A stretch of DNA of 64,000 bases. Source: Sinotaia quadrata (Eukaryota > Mollusca > Gastropoda > Architaenioglossa > Viviparidae). The position numbers were made by a program, and so were the translations under genes. Below the pieces are notes generated by a model, which worked only from the letters and a program-made list of their open reading frames with translations, did no database searches and had not been told where the DNA came from. The stretch is from contig CM054181.1 of assembly GCA_028829895.1 (NCBI GenBank), positions 933,501 to 997,500 on the forward strand, read 5' to 3'. This document shows, piece after piece, positions 12,161 to 23,039 of this stretch. Positions within the stretch are counted from its first letter, which is position 1; each line of letters begins with the position of its first letter.

Positions 12161-12281
12161 TGCATATTTCTATGACAAATAATTCTACCTTGGACAGATC
12201 ATATATATATAGCCTATTATGAATGTACGAATGCATGCATATTTCTATGACAAATAATTCTACCTTGGACAGATCATATAC
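12161..12281 (+). repeat. Two-copy direct repeat, 73-bp period
   Basis: The segment TGCATATTTCTATGACAAAT and the following 25 bases occur at 12161 and again at 12234. Confidence 0.85.
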
Positions 12282-12379
12282 ATATACATTATGAATGTAT
12301 AATTATGTAACTAATAACTTTAATGCGAAAAATGTGACCCAATTCCATTATATGGTCGTGTATAATTCTGAATCTAATG

Positions 12380-13075
12380 TAGACGTGTCCCCAAACCACT
12401 TATATTTGTATAATTTTGTCTAATGTAGACAAGTGTCCCCAAATCACTTATATTTGTATAATTTTGTCTAAAGTAGACAGGTGTCCCCAAATCACTTATA
12501 TTTGTATAATTTTGTCTAATGTAGACAGGTGTCCCCAAATCACTTATATTTGTATAATTTTGTCTAATGTAGACAAGTGTCCCCAAATCACTTATATTTG
12601 TATAATTTTGTCTAATGTAAACAAGTGTCCCCAAATCACTTATATTTATATAATTTTGTCTAATGTAGACAAGTGTCCCCAAATCACTTATATTTGTATA
12701 ATTTTGTCTAATGTAGACAAGTGTCCCCAAACCACTTATATCTGTATAATTTTGTCAAATGTAGACAAGTGTCCCCAAACCACTTATATTTGTATAATTT
12801 TGTCAAATGTAGACAAGTGTCCCCAAATCACTTATATTTGTATAATTTTGTCTAATGTAGACAGGTGTCCCCAAATCACTTTTATTTGTATAATTTTGTC
12901 TAATGTAGACAAGTGTCCCCAAATCACTTATATTTGTATAATTTTGTCTAATGTAGACGTGTCCCCAAATCACTTATATTTGTATAATTTTGTCTAATGT
13001 AGACGTGTCCCCAAATCACTTATATTTGTATAATTTTGTCTAATGTAGACAAGTGTCCCCAAATCACTTATATTT
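12380..13075 (+). repeat. 48-bp minisatellite, about 14 copies
   Basis: The unit runs GTGTCCCCAAATCACTTATA, TTTGTATAATTTTGTCTAAT, GTAGACAA. Two units near 12958 and 13004 lack two bases. The period is a multiple of three, so long false reading frames appear on both strands. Confidence 0.95.
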
Positions 13076-13825
13076 GATTTGTTTGCTCACAAGTCTGGAA
13101 TGTTGCTATCTACCTGCTATTTTTCCTGCTTTGTTGATTTTATAATACTTTTGTTTGCTCCGTTTATTTTCAGTGATACTATTACAACGTCTTTATGAAG
13201 CTATCTAGGAACTTCATTTGTATACTCTCCTGTAGGTGTGCATATCATAACAAACGTTTTATTATTTTATGTAATACCTTTATTTAGTCAGTATTATATC
13301 ATTTGTGCATAAATTATGTCTTGATGTAAAGACGTGGTCTCTAACACGTATGCCAGGATGGGACTCGGATACATTCGTCTAGTCTCAGTAGCAAACTTTG
13401 ATGACAGTAGGATATACGAGTCTAGTCTGCTTTTTTCTTAGACTCACAACAAAGTTCCTCGTTAATCAAAAATAAGTCTGTTCGTTCTATAGTCACGTGA
13501 TAAAGTTCCTCGTTAATCAAGAATAATAAATAAGAAAGCTCCTCTATATACCAGAATGAATTTTCTGTAACTCATAATCGTAATAACTTTTCTCCCAAGA
13601 TGGAGGTCACGTGTAGGTGATAATTATTATTTAATAACTAATCTTTCTTCATATCACAGGTGTAAACTCCTCCTCTTTGTGTTTACCATTTACTGTTTAT
13701 TTTTGTAATGGCAAGCTAAAATATAGTTTCTCTACACTTACCAGACACTCGTGACAGTAATTAATAAGGTCATGGCCATTATCCTGACCCCACTTATAAG
13801 AAACCATAAGACATTTTGTAAAGCA

Positions 13826-14187
13826 CATATACTTTTACACATGTATAATAATTTGATCCAAACAATACATTACAAACATATACTTTTACACATGTATAAT
13901 AATTTGATCCAAACAATATATTACAAACATATACTTTTACACATGTATAATAATTTGATCCAAACAATACATTACAAACATATACTTTTACACATGTATA
14001 ATAATTTGATCCAAACAATATATTACAAACATATACTTTTACACATGTATAATAATTTGATCCAAACAATACATTACAAACATATACTTTTACACATGTA
14101 TAATAATTTGATCCAAACAATATATTACAAACATATACTTTTACACATGTATAATAATTTGATCCAAACAATATATTACAAACATAT
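13826..14187 (+). repeat. 51-bp minisatellite, 7 copies, with 102-bp higher order
   Basis: The unit begins ACATATACTTTTACACATGT and ends ACATTACAA or ATATTACAA. The last variable base alternates C,T,C,T,C,T,T, so pairs of units form a 102-bp higher-order repeat. The period is a multiple of three and generates false frames. Confidence 0.95.
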
Positions 14188-14525
14188 TATTGACCTGCTC
14201 TTGCACCTCCTCGCTCCAACCACCAAATGTTACTTCCCCCAAAGAATCAAATCAGATATATAAAAGTTAACAGAATATAAAAAGTAAACTAAGAAAACTT
14301 CCACAATATGCCATTCTCCGTATAAATGCGTCGTAATCGAATCTTGCTGTAATGTCAGTTTCTTACTAAAATAATTGTTTTCTCTAATTGTTTCTGACAT
14401 GGATTGTTTTTCTTTTTAAAAAAGATTACTCATCCAGAACCATGACCGTAGAATTGTCAGTATCGTTGCGCATGATCGATCTAAAGAATGGCCATTTCTC
14501 GCACTTTGCTTCAAGTCTATGTATC

Positions 14526-15120
14526 CCCTTCGAGTAGTATTAGACTGCTGGCACTCTGGAGACTTCCATTCTTTGAGTTACTGTATACCCTTCAAGTGGT
14601 ACTAAACTGCTGGCACTCTGGAGACTTCCATTCTTTGAGTTACTGTATACCCTTCAAGTGGTACTAAACTGCTGGCACTCTGGAGACTTCCATTCTTTGA
14701 GACTGTATACCCTTCAAGTGGTACTAAACTGCTGGCACTCTGGAGACTTCCATTCTTTGAGTTACTGTATACCCTTCAAGTGGTACTAAACTGCTGGCAC
14801 TCTGGAGACTTCCATTCTTTGAGTTACTGTATACCCTTCAAGTGGTACTAAACTGCTGGCACTCTGGAGACTTCCATTCTTTGAGTTACTGTATACCCTT
14901 CAAGTGGTACTAAACTGCTGGCACTCTGGAGACTTCCATTCTTTGAGTTACTGTATTCCCTTCAAGTGGTACTAAACTGCTGGCACTCTGGAGACTTCCA
15001 TTCTTTGAGTTACTGTATTCCCTTCAAGTGGTACTAAACTGCTGGCACTCTGGAGACTTCCATTCTTTGAGTTACTGTATACCCTTCAAGTGGTACTAAA
15101 CTGCTGGCACTCTGGAGACC
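14526..15120 (+). repeat. 62-bp minisatellite, about 10 copies
   Basis: The unit contains CCTTCAAGTGGTACTAAACT, GCTGGCACTCTGGAGACTTC and CATTCTTTGAGTTACTGTAT. Copies are nearly identical except for small variants. The following 15121-16440 shows no supported feature apart from a short AT run near 16010. Confidence 0.95.
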
Positions 15121-16443
15121 TGCCACTCTCAGGAAAATTAATTCAAGTAAAATTGTCAATAGGGTATGACGAGTCAGGTGACACAAGATTCAAGAGACTG
15201 CCCGAAGAAGTCATACTGCCTACTCATTTATTTCTATGATTATTTCGGCATTGTACAGTAATGGCTGATGGGAAAGTTTTTACAGTTTCTGCTAACAGTT
15301 TCTATGATTTCACTCTGAAAACCATCATAATATAATCGTGATTTCTCACTTCGCAGTTCACTGCATTAAAAGTAACTTTACATTATCAGACGGAATTCAC
15401 ATTCAATATGGCGGCGATCAATAGGAAATTTTTAGTATGTCAGCAAAGGAAAATTTCACTCATTAATTGTGTTATCAGAAGTCGAGTACTCATCATCAAA
15501 TTCTGCATTTTTCATTTTAGTAGATTAAAATCAAAATACTCCAAAACAGCTTTTCAAACCGAGAAATAATACTATTGGAAATCAGGTTATAGTTACAACA
15601 ATTACGGGCTTTCTAATGGTTGCACGTTATTGCATTGGGTTCCACAATCGATTATCACCAAGTTCTAGGAAAACAGAAGGTGCGTGAAATTATCCTAGGC
15701 CGGAAGCGCTCCCTATAAATTAAGTAAGTAAACAAAAGGTGAAATGATTATTAAAATGCATTTACAACACATTTTGGTTTGTACTTTCAGCTTGGCTATA
15801 ATCTGATTGGTTCAGGTATGTCATTTCCATTCTTAGCAATGACTCTGGTTACCTAATTGTCACACAAATCTTTTCGCGTTAAATAACTGTTGGTGACTGC
15901 ATTTATTCCCTGCATAACCTATTCGACATACATCTCGGTTATAACTGTCCTTGAACAAATTCAAGTACACACGCCGTTTTACTCGTGTAAGATAAAATAC
16001 ACACATGCGCATATATATATATATATTAATATTTATACCTAACAATGTTGCAGTAAGGTTAATTTCACCATGAAACACAAATGACAAATGCTGGAGTTGC
16101 TTTTCATAACAGAATTAATTAATGTCCTTTAATTCTACGACAAAAGACCAAATGCTATAAAGTTCCTTTGGCTCCCAGAATGAATGAACGTTTGGTCTGA
16201 GACTAGTTGACTAGTGAAAATGTAGTTTCGCTCAAATCAGTATTTTGCACTTAAAAAGATAAAAGTCTTTCACATAACATAATGTAAACAACTTCGTTCT
16301 TGCAAAAAAATTACTATATTATTTCATGAAAATGCACTATGATTTCTCACCTATTTTCCCCCATCCCCGCCCCCTTCTCATTTTTGTGAAAATGATTCAC
16401 CCCTCTTTAATCGTATTTTTCGGTCTGTTAAAAACTTTCGGTT

Positions 16444-16745
16444 TTTTTCTACTAGGATTGTTTGGTTTCGAATTTTAACTTTCGCTTTGTTGTTCTACTA
16501 GAATTGTTTGATTTCGTATTTAACTTTCGCTTTGTTGTTCTATAAGGATTGTTTGGTTTCGTATTTAACTTTCGCTTTGTTGTTCTACTAGGATTGTTTG
16601 GTTTCGTATTTAACTTTCGTTTTATTGTTCTACTAGGATTGTTTGGTTTCGTATTTAACTTTCGTTTTATTGTTCTACTAGGATTGTTTGGTTTCGTATT
16701 TAACTTTCGCTTTTTTTGTTCTACTAGGATTGTTTGGTTTTTATT
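16444..16745 (+). repeat. 45-bp minisatellite, about 7 copies
   Basis: The unit contains TTGTTCTACTAGGATTGTTT and GGTTTCGTATTTAACTTTCG. Each unit presents a pyrimidine-rich tract ending TTCTACTAG/G, which resembles a 3' splice site on the strand of the host gene. Confidence 0.9.
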
Positions 16746-17265
16746 TAATATTTTGACTTAGACCAAATATGAAGTCTAGAATAAGCTATGTCAGATTATT
16801 ATCACGGCCATTGCCATCGACTCCATAATGATGTTGAAACTCCATAAAGATGGTCATCCTTAACGCCAGTTTTCGTTATTATTCTCATACTTATTATCAA
16901 CACCCGCAAAAACGTTATCATTTCTAATTTCAATACTGTCTGCTTATTCACTTCTACAGTGACTTACATCTACGGTACAGTAATAATTACAACAGCTCCC
17001 CTTACCATTGTCTTCACATCTCCACCACCATCATTACTGCTATGAACCACCAGCCTTATCTTCATTACATTTATTTTCATCATCATCTGCGTCGTCCCAC
17101 TTCACTACAGTTTTGTTTTCATTACCTGTCATCAATGTCATCCCACTTAACTACATTTTTTCTCATCACCTGCCATCAATGTCATTGTACCCTTCACCAT
17201 CACCGTCATCATCTTAGGCACTGTCTTCGTTCCTAATGCTATTTCACGTCATCTCTTAACGCCAG

Positions 17266-17386
17266 GCTGAGGTGTAGGCTGCTCGAAAGGAATCGCATGA
17301 GCAATCTGGAGAAGATTCCAGAGACAGACGGAAAAACAAATCATCAACATTCTTCCCATGTGACTTCCGGTGAACCAGACTTTTGA
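17266..17386 (+). CDS. Candidate last exon of the membrane protein
   Basis: After the acceptor TTAACGCCAG a phase-2 frame stays open for 40 codons and ends at TGA (17384-17386). The peptide is charged and polar (for example L-E-R-N-R-M-S-N-L-E-K-I-P-E-T-D-G-K) and looks protein-like. Its phase matches the exon ending at 11717 across a 5.5-kb repeat-filled intron. No domain is recognised. The main alternative is that the tail ends at 11786. Confidence 0.45.
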
Positions 17387-17402
17387 ACGAGGCTCGAGGT
17401 CG

Positions 17403-17493
17403 AACGAAGATTATGATCACATTACATAGACGAGCATACACGATCCAAAGGAAGATTATGATCACATTAAATATACGAGCATACACGATCCAA
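17403..17493 (+). repeat. Two-copy direct repeat, about 48-bp period
   Basis: GAAGATTATGATCACATTA then ATA(G/T)ACGAGCATACACGATC occurs twice, just after the candidate last exon. From 17500 to 18100 I see nothing I can support. Confidence 0.8.
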
Positions 17494-18104
17494 ACGATTG
17501 CAAGTCTCGACAGAATCGGGTGACCGGAATTTGGACTCTGGTTTCCTTGTTGGACCTAAACCGGATGTTCACGACGCCGAAGACCAGGATGTAACTGATG
17601 CGAAGTGTGGTCACTTATAAGGGGATGTGGTGCTGTGTGTGTATTGTAAGGAAGAGTTGGATGTCAGTATTGTATGGCTGGAGGCAATACATTGTGCATT
17701 ACATATTTTGTCGCCTTAAAACAGATCACGTGTTGTGTTGGAGTGATAACGATAGTCCAGAGTTAGAGGACACAAAATTCCTGAAGTACTCCATGTGACT
17801 GATTGTGTTCTAAGGGGCAGGGGCAGGATCGTTCCTGTGAATTGTGAACTTTGGCACCGCCAAAATCTCTTCAGCGCTTGACTAATGAAAAAGTCTTGAA
17901 AATACTCGACTGCTGAAAACTGTTGTTTCCACTCGATTAATGAAGTCTCTTCGTTTAGCGTCGGCTGATAAATGTTACATGTGTCTAGACTCCATTAAAA
18001 TATACTTTTTAATTAATGGACTCGAGTTATTTTTGAAATCGAATGATGACAAATTCCCATTTAAACTCGAGTTATGTAAAACAAGTCTTGTTTGACTCGA
18101 TTAC

Positions 18105-18232
18105 AGATCTTATGTATTCGATTGATGAACAATTTTTATTTGGACTCGATTGATGACCTATTCTTATTTGGACTCGATTGGTGACCTATTCTTATTTGGA
18201 CTCGATTGGTGACCTATTCTTATTTGGATGAT
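18105..18232 (+). repeat. 28-bp degenerate minisatellite
   Basis: GGACTCGATTGGTGACCTAT plus TCTTATTT recurs about four times. Confidence 0.8.
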
Positions 18233-18273
18233 TTTTAGTCAGATTCGTTTGAAGCAAAATATTATGCTTCTGA

Positions 18274-18279
18274 AATAAA
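18274..18279 (+). other. Possible polyadenylation signal of the plus-strand gene
   Basis: An AATAAA hexamer on the plus strand about 890 nt after the candidate last exon. Another lies near 18335. They are isolated hexamers and only consistent with a 3' end here. Confidence 0.25.
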
Positions 18280-18410
18280 GACACTGCAGTCGAGAGAGCC
18301 TATATTGCTAACACGCAATGTGTTTGCTTAAAGCAAATAAAGTTTTAAATAAAATCTTAAAATGTCTAAGTATAGAAATCTTACATTTATTCAAACATAT
18401 ATGCGCATAC

Positions 18411-18439
18411 ACACACACACACCACCACCACCACCACAC
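18411..18439. repeat. (CA)n(CAC)n microsatellite
   Basis: A short compound run. The region 18440-19555 has no feature I can support. Confidence 0.8.
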
Positions 18440-19557
18440 TGCTCTCACGCATGTATGCATGCGTGCATACACACAAATATAACAATGTCCCAAATTTAAA
18501 ATAGTAACTGTCCTGTAATATTAACTTCAACAGCAATGAATGCCTGCATAATGAAGTCAGTCCACCTAGGGTAGAAATGTCACGGTTGAATGACACTTGA
18601 ATCAGAGTACCCCTACTGTCCTGTGTGAGCAGCATTGCGTGCAACTGTGCGAGGAAAAATATGTACAAAGACAAATAGTAAAGAGTGTTTGTGAGAAGGG
18701 GTGGGTATGTGCATGATTGAATAAATTAGCGATATAACTAGACGTTGTAGTTCTTGGTGCTATAAAACCTACGTTTGTTTTGTGCCTTGATGACACAATT
18801 AATAAACTACCGACCCCAAACATATCAGAGTTGACTGAAGTGAGATAGCCTCGAAGAAAAAGTGACATAAACAATAAGATATTTCAGTAAAAATATGGGA
18901 TGTCTACACCGTGACACACTTATATGTTTTACGTAAGAGTGTTCTGTCAGGGCACACATGGACAAATTCTTAGTCAATGCGCTTTTACTGGCAGATTGAC
19001 ACTTTATTTCCTGCACTGACTCTTGACGAACACTGAGCTGCAAAGCAATGCTAGAGCAGAATGATCCACGGGTCAGAGACCATGGTGAAATGGACCATGT
19101 GCACATCCACTGCAACAATCACTACGACCCTAGACAACAGTGTCAGGTGCATCCTGAGATAAGTAGGCCATAAAAACATCTGTACTCAGAACTTCTCATA
19201 TAGCTTCACTTAAAATTCACTCAAATAACTCAACAGTGTCATAGGCTGCAAGAAAACTATCTCTTACTACACTATACAGTCAAGATTGTGAATGAAATGC
19301 ATTTATAACTCTAATTATAACCATCAAACTATTCACTGTTTGAATTATAGTTGTCTTATTTATTTCTCTTGAAATATGTTTTAATGCTGATATTTAGACA
19401 ACTCGTGTTGGCGTGCCTTGCTTACATGTTATATGTTGAGTCTCTCACCTGTATTTAATTAATGTACCTGGCTGTACATATCAGGGGGGGCTTGGAGTGA
19501 TATTCTTGATTATCACTCTTCTTTTCTACAGTATCCATCTTCCCTCTTTCCAACATG

Positions 19558-20070
19558 TCTGGCCAGCCAGAAGGTAGACTTTGGGGATAGCCTAAGGCAG
19601 AGGTGGGCAAACTTTTAAGAGCGCAGGCCGGATAAAACTGTTGGAACAGTTTGTGGGCCGGATAGACGACTAAGATCATAAAGTCCAGAAAGTTTAGAAT
19701 ATAAAATGAGAACAAAAGTAATTTTAAAAGGTGTATTTTATGTTTAAAAAAATAACTCAGTTTCAATGAAAAGTTAATGAGATGGATGGTGTTGCTTATA
19801 GTAATCAGCGATTCAATGACAGGTTTAATTGATATGGTGAATAAGTGGCAATGTTAACTGTGAATAGCTTGGCAGGCCAGACAAAAAACCTTCGCAGGCC
19901 ACGTTTGGCCCACAGGTCAGCGTTTGCCTGCCCATGGCCAAAGGCTATGGCCAGCCAGAAAGTAGGCTTTGGGGATAACCTAAGGTTATGGCCAGCCAGA
20001 AAGTAGGCTTTGGGGATAACCGAAGGTTATGGCCAGCCAGAAAGTAGGCTTTGGGGATACCGAAGGTTAT
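19558..20070 (+). repeat. 41-bp minisatellite interrupted by a hAT element
   Basis: The unit reads GGCCAGCCAGAAAGTAGGCT then TTGGGGATAACCTAAGGTTAT. One unit lies before and three after the insertion at 19598-19936, so the array is older than the insertion. Confidence 0.85.
19598..19936. mobile_element. Non-autonomous hAT element (MITE-like), 339 bp
   Basis: The left end CAGAGGTGGGCAAAC and the right end, read in reverse complement, CATGGGCAGGCAAAC form imperfect terminal inverted repeats of hAT type. The 8-bp flanks GCCTAAGG and GCCAAAGG differ at one base, as expected for a hAT target-site duplication. The subterminal GGCC-rich words (GGCCGGATA, GGCCCACAGG) resemble hAT non-autonomous elements in other animals. 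There is no transposase. Confidence 0.85.
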
Positions 20071-22275
20071 GGGCAGTTTGAGTGGAGGAGAATTAACATC
20101 TTGCCCATTTTCCAGCAAAATGGCAAATACTGTAAAATTATATTAACAGGATATAACAGTTTCAGATAAATTAGAAAAATCAGTAGATTACACCTTGTGT
20201 AAAACTACATAAAATAACCCAAAACATTTATCAATAATATATACCGATCAATAGCTATATCAGCATTTAACTCCTAGACAGTATTCTCAGGTCCGAAAAG
20301 ACACCTCACCGTCACAGACTGTCCTATCTGTGTCACGCTTAATACCCAGGTGGCGTTTCTGTATCTCTTTCCAAATAGTTCTGGTTCGGGCGAATTTTAC
20401 TGCTTACCTCCCCTTTTCCGTTGTCTTCTTGACCAACTGGGCTTCTCGCAACAGTCTGGAAATGCTCAAGTGGCAGTACTTTTAGACCAAGGTTTAATAG
20501 GGCCAAGGTCAAGGTTAATCAGGGCCAAGGTCTCTAGCTGAAGATACAGCTGAAGCTCTCAGTGTAGATGGAATGTTGCCTTTTGGAACTTTTGACTGGT
20601 GTAACCTGTGACTCCCAAAGCTGTGAAATATACAAGTGGTTGCGCACATCAGCTCATGGTTTACTAAGTGTTAAGTCTGTACTTTTATTATTGGTTCTCA
20701 TTTGAATTTCTTTACATGCGTTTACTTGATACCAAGTATAACATTACAATTTCAAATCATTTTAAATACAACCATTTGCAAGAAAAAATACAACTCGAAA
20801 TTTGTAATAGGTAGAATTTGCAAATCATTATTTACAAAATATATTACCATTTCAGACATGTCCTATTCTGCCTTTTTATCCGTAGGGTACTTACTGGACT
20901 GTGAATAAATTTCATAGTGAAATTAATTTCGCTCCGTCGTCCTATTTAAGCAGTCGGGTTTTTCGTCCGGGTTCGGGTACCTTCTTACTCTGGGGCTTAA
21001 TTGCATAATCACAGTTGGCTGACTGTGTTCTAAGGTATGGCATTCCTAGCTAGTCTCTTGAAAGGTGACTGCGATAGCATCTGGAATCGATGTCTCTCCT
21101 GCGATGAGTGTGTGATTACGTCACCAGAGCGCTCTTATCGTGAGCGTCGATCTAGACTCTAGCTACGCACCCCGCAGTCATTCCACAGTTATTCAATTTA
21201 CGCTCGTTGTTCTTCCGGTTCCCAGACTGACCAAAGTTGGCTGCCCAAAACGGCTTAGGAGGATTTGTATGGCATTGTATTTAACCCTAAATTTTGCCAT
21301 AAGACAACAAATTCAAAAATTATTTAGAATTAATATTAATTTAGGTTAATGTAATAATCTGCATTTTCCGCTTTACACTATTTTTAATAAATGTGTAACT
21401 TGTCCTTCCATCCCATCTGCTTAGACGAATAACAATATATGTGCTGTTAAATGTCTGCAAGTTATATACTTTTTGTTTCCGATTGAGAAGGAAAAGGACC
21501 AATTCCATTGGCATGTAAATTTCAAGAAAACTTTAGTCCATTTTTAATTCGGGCAGATAGATTTTGTTTAGGACAGACAAGGTCGGATTTCCTGGAGCAT
21601 ATTTAGCTGGTTGTCTATTCATGCAGACTGTAAAATTTACAACCGATCTTTTGGCTGTAGTTGCTAGAACATATGTCTAATTTTGTGCTTAATATACTTA
21701 AAACAGATTAAATCATATATTGATCAGCATACCCTTTAAAATATTTCTAATAGTAGTAATTGCTCATATTCTTAAGAGATGCTTTTACTATTTTAGATAG
21801 TTTTCTCCAGTTCTTTAAGACTTACATTCTTGATTGTCATTGTGTCCAATACTTTTTAATTTTGAAAAGTGTTTCTAACACTTTAAAATACTTATTCATT
21901 GTTTATGTATCTACACCCATTATAACCTAACAAATGATGCCTTTTGTAAGATAAATTCATCATTATTAGCTCTTAAACAAACAAAAAATCCACTGCTATC
22001 TCATATTTTAATGTGAAAATTGTCATTTATTTTAATTTTATTTTTCTAAGACAGTAATATATGTAGATTTTTTTGGACACCATCTCTTATGAAATGACGT
22101 CATCTTTTGACTATAAAAATAAAATTTTTGTTGTTGTAAACTTCAGAGCCAGCGTTTTAAAAACAATCAGTCTATGTTGAAAGTTCATTTATGACTTCTT
22201 ATTTCTTCCTTGTCATCCATTCCACATTGTATATTCTAAAAAATTAAATTTTATCTTTTTCAGAGGGCTGACTTT
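20071..22275. other. Region between the two convergent genes; nothing supported
   Basis: Mostly AT-rich single-copy-looking DNA. Short frames at 20350, 20702 and 21140 have no family signature or splice context. The stretch probably includes the 3' ends of both convergent genes. Confidence 0.5.
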
Positions 22276-22281
22276 TTTATT
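22276..22281 (-). other. Possible polyadenylation signal of the astacin gene
   Basis: An AATAAA hexamer on the minus strand, about 140 nt past the exon 10 stop codon. Further AT-rich hexamers occur below 22.1 kb, so the actual cleavage site is unknown. Confidence 0.35.
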
Positions 22282-22422
22282 TCTTTTCGTGAAAATGTTG
22301 GACCATAGGTTCTTAACAATTTTCCTATTGTCCATCTATCAAATCGACAGCGTATATACTGGTTGTTGCCGAAATCACTGTAAGGCTTTTTAGCCTTATG
22401 TCGAACATGGGTGGGTTTTATT

Positions 22423-23039
22423 TTAGTGAGACGGCTTAAACCGAAAAATACTAGTGGTTCTTCTTTTTGTGGGTCGCAAAGTAACTGGTTTGGCTGCCTT
22501 GTGCCGAGGAGTTGTGGGTTTAATTGATGCGGGCCAATAAATGGTTGGTTTGGCTGCCTTGTGCCGAGGAGTTGTGGGCTTAATTGTTGCGGGCCGAAAA
22601 GTGGTGGGTTTCAGCGGCGGCCGATAGGTTGAGGATTTCGTTACTGAAGGTCGATACGTGATGGGTTTTCTTCCTCTGGATTTAGTGGTGGGCAGTCTCG
22701 GTGTGGTGGTTTTGGTTTCACTGGAGCATACAGATACATCACAGTACTGCCACTCGTGCGCTTTCTTCGTCGTGTAGCACCATGGCCGTTCGCGCCTTTC
22801 CTTGCTGGGGTTGCGGCAGAAGTTGTGGTTTCCTATACCATCTCTATCTTCCGTCACGATCTGCTTTTTGTTTTCTTCTTGGAGGTCGAACGAGTCTTCT
22901 GTTTCCACTTTGCGGACTGTAAGGTTATGCTGGTGTGGGTAGTGCTCTGTCCACTTCTGGCACGTGTAGCCATCAAGTGTGTGGTCCAGCTGACCGCGAT
23001 AGTCCCGGGCATCACTGTATTGCAGATTTAGACATTTCC
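22423..23039 (-). CDS. Exon 10: kringle domain, basic Thr/Pro tail, stop
   Basis: This exon covers residues 460-664 and the TAA stop. The kringle has six Cys at 462, 486, 534, 547, 559 and 564, with D-Y-R-G (472-475), C-Q-K-W (486-489), N-F-C-R-N-P (532-537), P-W-C-Y-T (545-549) and Y-C-D-V (558-561). Spacing over the last four Cys is normal. The gap between the second and third is about 20 residues longer than in plasminogen kringles and charged. After 565 comes a Thr/Pro/Lys/Arg-rich tail with a near-duplicate of I-K-P-T-T-P-R-H-K-A-A-K-P, probably O-glycosylated. The acceptor is TTTTGTTTCAG. Confidence 0.93.

Noticed and set aside
12374..12997. Long repetitive reading frames on both strands (also at 13751-14263 and 49075-49489)
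   Set aside because: They follow directly from minisatellite periods of 48, 51 and 36 bp, all multiples of three. Frames are open on both strands and have no start context, splice context or family signature.
14436..14580. Open stretch after ATCCAG in the plus-strand intron
   Set aside because: It runs into the 62-bp array, has no recognised motif and is not needed for phase continuity.
22701..23031. Plus-strand frames over the kringle exon
   Set aside because: They are shadows of the minus-strand exon, which has six kringle cysteines and a phase-matched acceptor.
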